From an uncultured Bacteroidota bacterium (GTDB lineage Bacteria > Bacteroidota > Bacteroidia > Chitinophagales > Saprospiraceae): a DNA stretch of 18,633 bases. The position numbers and the translations under genes are program-made. The notes below the pieces were generated by a model. The model had not been told where the DNA came from. It saw nothing but the letters and a program-made list of their open reading frames with translations, and searched no databases. This document shows positions 1 through 5,991 of this stretch, piece after piece (positions within the stretch are counted from its first letter, which is position 1; every line of letters begins with the position of its first letter). The stretch spans positions 1 to 18,633 of the forward strand of contig CALEYM010000848.1 of NCBI GenBank assembly GCA_937926185.1, written 5' to 3'.

Positions 1-36
1 TAGAGGGTTTAGAGCAGCGCTGCTCTAAACCCTCTA
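1..36. repeat. Perfect 36-bp palindrome at the edge of a short-repeat array
   Basis: Positions 1-18 are the exact reverse complement of 19-36, centred on AGAGCAGCGCTGCTCT. The outer part of each arm is the same TAAACCCTC unit that continues as a tandem array to the right, so the repeat orientation flips here. The window starts inside it, so the left extent is unknown. No T-tract follows, so it is not a classical terminator, although it lies about 80 bases downstream of the pruA stop and could form a transcript hairpin. Confidence 0.9.
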
Positions 37-107
37 AACCCTCTAAACCCTCTAAACCCTCTAAACCCCCTAAACCCCCTAAACCCTCATAAACCCTCAT
101 AAACCCT
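26..107. repeat. Tandem 9-10 bp array (TAAACCCTC family), downstream of pruA
   Basis: Four TAAACCCTC units (26-61) are followed by two TAAACCCCC (62-79), two TAAACCCTCA (80-99) and a partial unit. The array ends six bases before the pruA stop codon. On the minus strand it reads as GGG tracts separated by TTTAGA, which fits the G3N1-7 quadruplex pattern. The same family occurs at 3154-3244, also directly after a minus-strand stop codon. Confidence 0.9.
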
Positions 108-112
108 ACGCC

Positions 113-1744
113 CTACCCTTCCATCAAAAACGGATACCGGTAATCCGCGGGTGGTACGAAGTTCTCCTTAATACTGCGGGGAGAAGCCCAGCGGTAGAGG
201 TTCAGCATGGAGCCGGCTTTGTCGTTCGTACCGGATGCTCGCGCGCCGCCGAAGGGTTGCTGGCCTACCACGGCGCCGGTAGGTTTGTCGTTGATGTAAT
301 AATTGCCGGCAGCATGGCGCAATTTCCGGTCGGCCAATTCGAGCGCGGCACGGTCGCGGGCAAACACGGCCCCGGTGAGGGCATACGGTGAGGTGTTGTT
401 GACGAGATCGAGGGTTTGTTCGAATTTTTTATCGTCGTACACATACAGGGTGAGCACCGGGCCGAAAATTTCTTCACACATGGTGACGTATTGCGGGTCG
501 GTCGATTCGATAATGGTTGGCTCGATAAAAAACCCCTTTGATTTATCGTAATTCCCTCCTGCAATTACATTTACCTGTTTCGATTTTTTCGCCTGGGCGA
601 TATAGGCGGAAATTTTGTTGAAGGCTTTTTCGTCGATCACCGCGTTGATAAAATTGGTAAAATCCTCCGGCGACCCCATTTTCATCGTTTTCAAGTCGGC
701 CAGCAGCTGTTCCTTAACTGCCGGCCAAAGGCTCTTGGGAATATAAGCCCTGGACACCGCGGAACATTTTTGTCCCTGATACTCGAATGCGCCCCGCCCC
801 AATGCCGCGGCCACCGCTTTGGGGTCGGCAGAAGTGTGCGCCACCACAAAATCCTTGCCGCCGGTTTCGCCCACTATACGGGGATATGATTTGTAAATTT
901 CGATATTTTCTCCAATGGTTCTCCATATCCGCTGGAAGACGCCCGTGCTTCCGGTAAAGTGGATGCCGGCAAAATCGGGGTGTTTGAACACCACTTCGCC
1001 CATGGTAGGCCCGTCGACATATACCAAATTCAGAACACCTGCCGGCAACCCCGCTTCCTCCAGTATTTCCATGATCAGCGAGGCGGAGTATATCTGCGAT
1101 TCGGCGGGTTTCCATACCACCACGTTGCCCATCATAGCGGGCGCGGTAGGCAGGTTACCGGCAATGGCCGTGAAGTTGAACGGCGTGAGCGCGAAGACGA
1201 ATCCTTCGAGCGGCCGCCAGTCGGTGCGGTTCCAGATGTTTCGGGAGCTGAGTGGTTGCTGCCGGTAAATTTCCTGCATGAAATATACGTTGTAGCGCCA
1301 GAAATCGGCCAATTCGCATATACAGTCAATTTCCGCCTGATAAGCGTTTTTACTTTGACAAAGCATGGTTGCTGCGCTCATTTTGGCGCGATAAGGACCG
1401 GTAAGCAGGTCGGCCGCCCGCAGAAAAATGGCAGCCCGTTCCTGCCAGGGCATGGCCTCCCAGGCCGGCTTGGCTGCCAGCGCGGCTTCAATGGCAGCCT
1501 TTACGTGCCCTGCATTGCCTTTCGAGTAGTGGCCAAGGGTATGCGCGCGATCGTGTGGCGGATGAATACCGACCTTGTCGCCGGAATGAACGTGTTTGCC
1601 GCCGATAAACATAGGCACGTCTTTTTGTACGGCTTTAGCCTCTGTCAGGGCGTTTTTCAAAGCGATCTTTTCGGGCGAACCGGGAGCGTAATTCCAAACC
1701 GGTTCATTTACGGGTACAGGCACGGAAAAAATGGCGTCGGGCAT
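113..1744 (-). CDS. pruA: 1-pyrroline-5-carboxylate dehydrogenase (proline catabolism)
   Basis: Oxidises glutamate-gamma-semialdehyde (from pyrroline-5-carboxylate) to glutamate with NAD+, the second step of proline breakdown, in the cytoplasm. The 543-residue length fits the stand-alone P5CDH type. Aldehyde dehydrogenase hallmarks are visible: the PFN motif near residue 190, Lys212 in the WKPAES segment, the TGS nucleotide-binding turn near 264-266, the general-base Glu293 in VGETGGK and the catalytic Cys327 in YQGQKCSAVSR. No proline dehydrogenase domain is fused. It starts at an ATG 15 bases after the coaD stop, so the two genes are probably cotranscribed, with a short repeat array spanning the junction. 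A repeat array and a perfect palindrome follow the stop. Confidence 0.95.
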   Translation of the reverse strand: MPDAIFSVPVPVNEPVWNYAPGSPEKIALKNALTEAKAVQKDVPMFIGGKHVHSGDKVGIHPPHDRAHTLGHYSKGNAGHVKAAIEAALAAKPAWEAMPWQERAAIFLRAADLLTGPYRAKMSAATMLCQSKNAYQAEIDCICELADFWRYNVYFMQEIYRQQPLSSRNIWNRTDWRPLEGFVFALTPFNFTAIAGNLPTAPAMMGNVVVWKPAESQIYSASLIMEILEEAGLPAGVLNLVYVDGPTMGEVVFKHPDFAGIHFTGSTGVFQRIWRTIGENIEIYKSYPRIVGETGGKDFVVAHTSADPKAVAAALGRGAFEYQGQKCSAVSRAYIPKSLWPAVKEQLLADLKTMKMGSPEDFTNFINAVIDEKAFNKISAYIAQAKKSKQVNVIAGGNYDKSKGFFIEPTIIESTDPQYVTMCEEIFGPVLTLYVYDDKKFEQTLDLVNNTSPYALTGAVFARDRAALELADRKLRHAAGNYYINDKPTGAVVGQQPFGGARASGTNDKAGSMLNLYRWASPRSIKENFVPPADYRYPFLMEG

Positions 1745-1747
1745 ATT

Positions 1748-1782
1748 ATGAGTGATGAGTTATGAGTGATGAGTGATGAGTA
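1748..1782. repeat. Tandem 7-bp array (GAGTGAT family) at the coaD/pruA junction
   Basis: GAGTGAT/GAGTTAT units run through the short gap between coaD and pruA and extend into coaD, encoding its last residues (ILITHHS). On the minus strand the core is ATCACTCA, shared with the larger array at the right edge of the window. Confidence 0.85.
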
Positions 1783-2227
1783 TTTCTTGTGGAATAAAGG
1801 GAGAAGCGTCGCCGCCGCCGACGATGATCTCGCGTACGATGGTGCTGCTGATATGGGAAAATTCGGGTTGAGAGATCAGAAAAACCGTGTCGATACCCCC
1901 TCCAACAATGTGATTCAGTTGGGAAATGGTTTTTTCATAGTCAAAATCAGATCCGTTTCGCAAACCTCGCAACAGGTATCGCGCGCCAATGCGCAGGCAA
2001 TAGTGCGCCGTCAGATTTTCAAAGTAATCTACCCGAATCTGGGGATAAGCGGCAAATACCTGTCGCAGCCATTCCAGCCGTTGATCCAGGGAAAATAAAT
2101 ATTTTTTAGTGGTGTTGACACCTACTGCCACTACTATCTCGTCGAACAGTGGGAGCGCCCGTTTCACGAGGTCTACATGGCCGGTGGTGATGGGGTCGAA
2201 CGAGCCCGGAAAAACTGCTATTTTCAT
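1760..2227 (-). CDS. coaD: Phosphopantetheine adenylyltransferase
   Basis: Transfers AMP from ATP to 4'-phosphopantetheine to give dephospho-CoA, the penultimate step of CoA synthesis, in the cytoplasm. The 155-residue length is typical. Family motifs are all present: the nucleotidyltransferase TxGH (T14-H17, in DPITTGH), the RGLRNGSDFDYE segment at 87-98 and the ISSTIVRE motif at 126-133. The final seven residues (ILITHHS) are encoded by the tandem GAGTGAT repeat, so the native C-terminus seems to have been overwritten by repeat DNA; this lies beyond the conserved core. It is divergent from the outer-membrane-type gene across about 53 bases and lies upstream of pruA. Confidence 0.96.
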   Translation of the reverse strand: MKIAVFPGSFDPITTGHVDLVKRALPLFDEIVVAVGVNTTKKYLFSLDQRLEWLRQVFAAYPQIRVDYFENLTAHYCLRIGARYLLRGLRNGSDFDYEKTISQLNHIVGGGIDTVFLISQPEFSHISSTIVREIIVGGGDASPFIPQEILITHHS

Positions 2228-2242
2228 AAAACTAAAAGTCTG

Positions 2243-2250
2243 TAAATTTG
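2243..2250 (+). promoter_or_regulatory. Candidate Bacteroidota -7 promoter element (TAAATTTG)
   Basis: The octamer exactly matches the TAnnTTTG consensus of the Bacteroidota primary sigma factor and lies 30 bases before the ATG at 2281. Transcription would start near 2257, giving a leader of about 24 bases. No clear -33 TTG element is visible, which limits confidence. If correct, it rules out the longer in-frame TTG start at 2248. Confidence 0.35.
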
Positions 2251-2280
2251 CTGCACAAACAATCTTTTAAATCGGAAAAC

Positions 2281-2778
2281 ATGCGTACAAAACAACTGTT
2301 ACTCACTTTAACCCTTGTCCTTGGCTGCTTTGTGGCCGTTCATTCCCAATCCACCTATAAATCTGCAATTGGACTGCGGCTCGGTTATCCTGTCTCGGTG
2401 TCTTTCAAACAATTCATCAGCGACCAGGGCGCGATCGAAGCCTTTGCCGGATACCGCGGTTATGCTTCTTATGGTTGGTTTACCGGTGGGGCTACGTATC
2501 AGCACCACTTCCCCATTGGTTCCATTGAAGGTTTTAACTGGTATATCGGCGGAGGCGCTGCCGTCTTTTTCTGGAATTATGATCTGGACCTGGGCTATTC
2601 TTCCACTACGTTCGGTCTCCTGGCTGTCGGAGGGGTAGATTACAAATTTGCCAACATTCCGCTCAATCTATCAGCCGACATCATGCCGGCCATATTTATC
2701 GGAGGCGAGTACGCCAGCGGGTATAACAGGTTTCAGGCCGGCTTGGGCGCCTTGAGCGCGCGTTATACCTTCAGGTAA
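2281..2778 (+). CDS. Small secreted outer-membrane beta-barrel-like protein, function unknown
   Basis: A 165-residue protein and the only plus-strand gene in the window. It starts with a clear signal peptide (MRTKQ, then a hydrophobic run, with likely cleavage near HSQS at 21-24). The mature part is rich in Gly, Tyr and Phe with alternating hydrophobic strands and ends in an aromatic-containing strand (RYTFR), as in small eight-stranded barrels of Bacteroidota. I cannot assign a specific function. The ATG at 2281 is preferred over the in-frame TTG at 2248, because the signal peptide begins there and the upstream codons overlap the promoter candidate. A strong terminator follows at 2797-2836. 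Nothing links it functionally to the oxidase genes. Confidence 0.75.
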   Translation: MRTKQLLLTLTLVLGCFVAVHSQSTYKSAIGLRLGYPVSVSFKQFISDQGAIEAFAGYRGYASYGWFTGGATYQHHFPIGSIEGFNWYIGGGAAVFFWNYDLDLGYSSTTFGLLAVGGVDYKFANIPLNLSADIMPAIFIGGEYASGYNRFQAGLGALSARYTFR

Positions 2779-2796
2779 TCTCAGGATTTTTTGTGC

Positions 2797-2836
2797 AAAA
2801 AGCGCCATCCCCAGTATCCGGGATGGCGCTTTTTTT
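2797..2836. terminator. Bidirectional intrinsic terminator between convergent genes
   Basis: A perfect 15-bp stem (2797-2811 with 2820-2834, including GCGCCATCCC/GGGATGGCGC) encloses an 8-base loop. It is flanked by five A on the left and six T on the right, so it can terminate transcription in both directions. It sits between the stop of the plus-strand barrel gene (2778) and the stop of the minus-strand CxxCxM gene (2848). Confidence 0.9.
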
Positions 2837-2847
2837 GTAATGGATCA

Positions 2848-3111
2848 TCAGGCGGGACCTTTCATGTCTTCCGCCTGAACCTTACGGTTTCGCCACCACC
2901 AGAATCCGATAGCTGCCACCAGCAGGTACGGCAGCGCAAGCATGTATAAAATTCCGGTGTTCAAACCCCGGCCGTCGGTACCGCCATTGGCGAGGTTCGA
3001 CTCCGCCGACATCCGGCACATCGGGCATTGCGCCTGCAAGTCTGCGGGTATCAACCACAGGATCAGCAAAACCATCCCTAGCAACAAACCTGTTTTGGAT
3101 ATTTTTTTCAT
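2848..3111 (-). CDS. Small CxxCxM membrane protein near oxidase genes, function unknown
   Basis: An 87-residue protein with an N-terminal signal peptide (hydrophobic 9-21, likely cleavage after LQA at 25-27). A CPMCRM motif (C29, C32, M34) lies at the start of the mature chain. A short polar Gly/Asn segment follows, then one transmembrane helix (about 52-73) and a basic, presumably cytoplasmic, tail. Two cysteines and a methionine facing the periplasm would suit a copper-binding or thiol role; that is inference. It follows the DUF420 gene after a 136-base gap filled by a repeat array and ends at the shared bidirectional terminator. I know no established name for it. Confidence 0.75.
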   Translation of the reverse strand: MKKISKTGLLLGMVLLILWLIPADLQAQCPMCRMSAESNLANGGTDGRGLNTGILYMLALPYLLVAAIGFWWWRNRKVQAEDMKGPA

Positions 3112-3153
3112 ACGTAAAAGGTTATTATGTCAATACTGCCTGGCTCTGGAGAC

Positions 3154-3244
3154 TAAACCCTCTAAACCTCATAAACCCTCTAAACCCTCTAAACCCTCTA
3201 AACCCCCATAAACCCTCATAAACCCTCTAAACCCCCATAAACCC
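3154..3244. repeat. Tandem 9-10 bp array (TAAACCCTC family), downstream of DUF420 gene
   Basis: About ten units alternate among TAAACCCTC, TAAACCTCA, TAAACCCTCA and TAAACCCCCA, in the same orientation as the array at 26-107. It ends three bases before the DUF420 stop codon. On the minus strand it gives many GGG runs separated by 4-7 bases. Together with about 40 bases of unremarkable sequence it fills the 3112-3247 gap. Confidence 0.9.
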
Positions 3245-3247
3245 ACC

Positions 3248-3805
3248 TCAATAATACGGTTTCAGCATCAGGTAACAAACCGGCCCGGTGATCGCCACGT
3301 ACAACCAAAGGGGAAATACCCAGCGGGCCATTTTACGATGGCGGGCATACTGACCGGTAAAAGCGCGGTTAAAGGTAAGCAAAATGAACGGCAGGATCGC
3401 GCCCGCCAGCACTACGTGTGTGATCAGGAAAAAAAAGTATACATACCGCATAAGACCCTCCCCCCCGTATCGCGTTTCCGGCGTAGTGAAATGATACAAT
3501 ACATAAGATAGCAGGAACAAGGCCGAACACGCGAGGGCCGCGTAAATGGAACGGCGATGGGCATCTACTTTTTTATTCCGGATAAAATAGTATGCCATCA
3601 GGAGAAACACCGCGGCTATTGCGTTCAGGGTCGCATGGAACGGGGGTAAAAAACTGAAATCGATACCCACGTCTATTTTTACCCGGCGCATCAGACCAAC
3701 CAGGAGCAGCACGACGACGGAGACAATGTAAGCAATAACATTGAGCCGTTTTTCCAACTGCCGGTTTCCTTCTCCGGCAGAATCGTCAATCAATTCCCGC
3801 AACAT
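3248..3805 (-). CDS. DUF420 family membrane protein (CtaM/YozB-like), oxidase assembly
   Basis: A 185-residue protein with about five transmembrane helices. Features typical of DUF420 are present: the PPFHATLNAIAA segment (residues 54-65) with its conserved His, a second conserved His in KKVDAHRR, a third in FLITHVVLAG, a fourth in YARHRKMARW, and the C-terminal WLYVAITGPVCY helix. Family members (CtaM in Gram-positives) are known to be needed for heme-copper oxidase activity, probably in assembly or cofactor delivery at the membrane. It starts 15 bases after the Sco-like stop, so the two are cotranscribed. A G-rich repeat array abuts its stop codon. Confidence 0.85.
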   Translation of the reverse strand: MLRELIDDSAGEGNRQLEKRLNVIAYIVSVVVLLLVGLMRRVKIDVGIDFSFLPPFHATLNAIAAVFLLMAYYFIRNKKVDAHRRSIYAALACSALFLLSYVLYHFTTPETRYGGEGLMRYVYFFFLITHVVLAGAILPFILLTFNRAFTGQYARHRKMARWVFPLWLYVAITGPVCYLMLKPYY

Positions 3806-3820
3806 ATAAATCCGGATTTT

Positions 3821-4450
3821 TTACTTATTAGGAAGCAACAGCGCAATATGTTCCACCATACGGCCGATTTCTTTTTCATTCAGGGCGTTGTAATAGCGGC
3901 GTATTGTGCCCGACGTGTCGGACAACGCAAAGTATTCGGCATCCGGCCGGATACTGTTTTGCTGACAGTAAGCATCGTATCCATTGGCCAGGATAGTGTT
4001 CCACGAGCCCAGGCCGCCGGTCCAAACCCAATTGGCCAGGTCGGCCGACGGAAGCGTTTGGGCCATTGTTTTGAATTCGGCCGTACCGCCGTCCGCGATC
4101 ATCACTATTCTGAAATAGTCTTCCGCCATTCCGGGCTTAAAGCCATATTGTTGCACCAGGTTTTCAGCAGTTTGTAAAATGGCCCGGTTTTCCAAAGTCA
4201 GATCGGGATTGGCACCAAAAAAGTGCAGGACACATACTTTGCCTTTCAGCATGTCCTCCTTTGTGCCATCTGCATAAATGACGGTTGCCTTTCTGATTTT
4301 ACCATATTCTTTCAACTCGGCCTGCGCATCCATGCGCCATTTCAAGCCGCCCCGCAAATAAAACCAGGAACCGGCCGGCAGCACGACGAGGATAAGGAAC
4401 AGCACCCCGAAAATAAATGCTTTGCGTTTCCCCGATACTTTTTCACCCAT
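3821..4450 (-). CDS. Sco1/SenC-like thioredoxin-fold protein lacking copper ligands
   Basis: A 209-residue protein with one N-terminal membrane anchor (about 11-31) and a periplasmic thioredoxin-like domain. Position next to DUF420 and the oxidase genes, the GKVCVLHFFGANPDL strand-loop and a C-terminal GTIRRYYNALNEKEI segment (Sco proteins usually have DGxxxxxY near their end) point to the Sco family. The copper site is absent: where Sco has CxxxC (usually CPTVCP) this protein reads ANPDLT (80-85), and no His occurs in 160-185, where the ligand His is expected. Its only cysteines are C73 and C162. It therefore probably cannot bind copper as Sco1 does. The ATG at 4450 is chosen because longer in-frame starts would run through the terminator and into the subunit IV gene. 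Confidence 0.75.
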   Translation of the reverse strand: MGEKVSGKRKAFIFGVLFLILVVLPAGSWFYLRGGLKWRMDAQAELKEYGKIRKATVIYADGTKEDMLKGKVCVLHFFGANPDLTLENRAILQTAENLVQQYGFKPGMAEDYFRIVMIADGGTAEFKTMAQTLPSADLANWVWTGGLGSWNTILANGYDAYCQQNSIRPDAEYFALSDTSGTIRRYYNALNEKEIGRMVEHIALLLPNK

Positions 4451-4480
4451 AGCAATCAAATAAATATATTGACAATCAAC

Positions 4481-4508
4481 AAAAAAGGCGGGGTTTAGTT
4501 GCCCCGCC
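4481..4508 (-). terminator. Intrinsic terminator after the oxidase operon
   Basis: Read on the minus strand: a 7-bp GC-only stem (GGCGGGG/CCCCGCC) with an 8-base loop, followed by six T. It sits ten bases past the subunit IV stop and 31 bases before the Sco-like ATG. It should end or attenuate the act-cox transcript, so the Sco-like gene would depend on readthrough or its own promoter. No convincing TAnnTTTG box lies between the two. Confidence 0.85.
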
Positions 4509-4517
4509 TCCGATTTT

Positions 4518-4955
4518 TTAACCTTGGTTTCGAGTCGAAATGCCGGGCAGCAGATAACCTTGCGGCTGATTCGCCGGCGCCGGTTTAACCAGTTCTTCAT
4601 CCTTTTCTTTTATCTGCTCACGACGCGCGCCCCAGGAGCTGCCTTCCTGGAAAAAGGCAATAATCGCCCAAACCAGCAATGCGGTGGGCAATAAGACGCT
4701 GATAGCCAGACCTCGGACTTCATAAGCCATGTGCATAAAGAAGAAGATGATAAAGTAAGCTTTGTACAGCGAAAAGCCGATCATGAGCAGCATATACAGG
4801 TAGTGCCCGAATCCTTCGGTAAACCTAACGCTGTGAATCAGGTGCCCCTTTGCCAGCAATGCTATGAAAACTTCCACAATCGTGATAGCGCCAAGCAGCA
4901 ACAGACCGCGAAAAACGAGCGCTTTTTGCTCTTCGTATGTTTGATGTCCAGCCAT
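4518..4955 (-). CDS. Cytochrome c oxidase subunit IV (bacterial type)
   Basis: A 145-residue membrane protein with three transmembrane helices (about 14-35, 51-76, 84-102), the layout of the small bacterial oxidase subunit IV family (COX4_pro), which stabilises the catalytic core without carrying a cofactor. The middle helix contains the characteristic YKAYFIIFFFMHM stretch. The hydrophilic tail of about 43 residues is longer than in the smallest members and rich in Lys, Glu and Pro. It lies 51 bases after the larger subunit III gene and is the last gene before the intrinsic terminator, which marks it as the operon end. Confidence 0.9.
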   Translation of the reverse strand: MAGHQTYEEQKALVFRGLLLLGAITIVEVFIALLAKGHLIHSVRFTEGFGHYLYMLLMIGFSLYKAYFIIFFFMHMAYEVRGLAISVLLPTALLVWAIIAFFQEGSSWGARREQIKEKDEELVKPAPANQPQGYLLPGISTRNQG

Positions 4956-5006
4956 TTTTATATCAATGAGTTGGTGAGACAGTAAGATGCTTAAAAAGAC
5001 AAGGTA

Positions 5007-5942
5007 TTAAAGGAGATAAAATACGAGGAATACAAATACCCAAACCAGATCCACAAAGTGCCAGTAGAGGCCCATTTTTTCCACCATTTCATAGCCATTC
5101 CGCCGCGCGGCATACAGGCCGCCGGCAGCGTTGATCATGATGATAGCCAGGAACAGCACCCCGGAAAATACGTGGAAGCCGTGGAAGCCGGTGATAAAGA
5201 AAAACAAGGCGCCGAAGGCTTTTGGCCCCATCTCCGCTTCGCGTATTTGCCCGGCGTATGCGCCGGTCGTATATTTAATTTTAGTGCCCTCGTGCTCGAT
5301 CATTTTTTCGCCCGGCTGGGAGGTATCGTGGAAAGCTAAGCCCTCGGCCTTGCCATCGTGGATATGCAGCAGGTAGCTTTCTCCTTTATGAAACTCCAGC
5401 GGCGCGCCGTCGGCGCGTTTAGCCTCGCTTCCATCGGGATTGAGATAAACCCCGTCGGCGATATGCCGGCCAAAAGGGTTTTGGCTGATGGTCATGTTTT
5501 CTTTGACAATCAGCGTCGTCCATTCGTAAGCCTGCGACCCCAGGAAGGTTGCTCCTCCCAAAATGGTCATCAGCATCCAGAATACAACGCCACGTTGATT
5601 TTCGCGGTGGCCTTCCTGGACGGCGCGCACCATGGTCACCGAACTGAAGATCAGGACGAATGTCATAAACGTCACGAAGATCAGCGGCCAGTGTGCCTTA
5701 ACAAAGGGGAAAGACGCAAACACGAAATCCGGCTCCGGCCAGGTCGGCATACTAAAACGCAGGGCGCCATAAGCGATCAGAAATCCGGCGAAGGTAAACG
5801 CGTCGGATACCAGGAAATACCACATCATTAGTTTGCCGTAACTCGCCTTGAATGGCTCTTTGCCCCCTTCCCAGAGTCGGGCTTCATCCGAATGGTCGTG
5901 TTCGTGCATTTCGTGTGCGTGTGCAACAGATGTTTCTGCCAT
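5007..5942 (-). CDS. coxC: Cytochrome c oxidase subunit III with a large loop insertion
   Basis: A 311-residue subunit III. The family landmarks are intact: FLGSQAYEW with the conserved Glu140, the FHGFHVFSG helix (253-261) and the C-terminal YWHFVDLVWVFVFL helix. The N-terminus is His-rich and acidic (HAHEMHEHDHSDE, residues 8-20). Between helices, residues about 144-240 form a polar, non-membrane insertion of about 95 residues with many His, Lys and Glu. Ordinary subunit III has only a short loop there. The ATG at 5942 is preferred to a TTG two codons upstream. It follows the shorter subunit III paralogue by 49 bases. Subunit III lacks redox metals and supports proton uptake and stability of subunit I. 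Confidence 0.92.
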   Translation of the reverse strand: MAETSVAHAHEMHEHDHSDEARLWEGGKEPFKASYGKLMMWYFLVSDAFTFAGFLIAYGALRFSMPTWPEPDFVFASFPFVKAHWPLIFVTFMTFVLIFSSVTMVRAVQEGHRENQRGVVFWMLMTILGGATFLGSQAYEWTTLIVKENMTISQNPFGRHIADGVYLNPDGSEAKRADGAPLEFHKGESYLLHIHDGKAEGLAFHDTSQPGEKMIEHEGTKIKYTTGAYAGQIREAEMGPKAFGALFFFITGFHGFHVFSGVLFLAIIMINAAGGLYAARRNGYEMVEKMGLYWHFVDLVWVFVFLVFYLL

Positions 5943-5991
5943 AATCAACAGTTATTGATAGCTAGTAGGAACGTTAAGTGTTTTCGTTTTT

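Noticed and set aside
26..107. Possible CRISPR array or telomere-like end
   Set aside because: Units are 9-10 bp with no spacers, so this is not CRISPR. Similarity to TTTAGGG telomere repeats is superficial; an internal copy at 3154-3244 and continuous bacterial genes argue against a chromosome end.
2942..3211. Plus-strand frame ending in a KPSKPSKPS repeat
   Set aside because: The periodic peptide is just the translation of the TAAACCCTC tandem array, and the rest overlaps the minus-strand CxxCxM gene.
4451..4600. N-terminal extension of the Sco-like protein by 50 codons
   Set aside because: It would run through the intrinsic terminator and overlap the 3' end of the subunit IV gene, and it puts a basic tail ahead of an otherwise normal membrane anchor.
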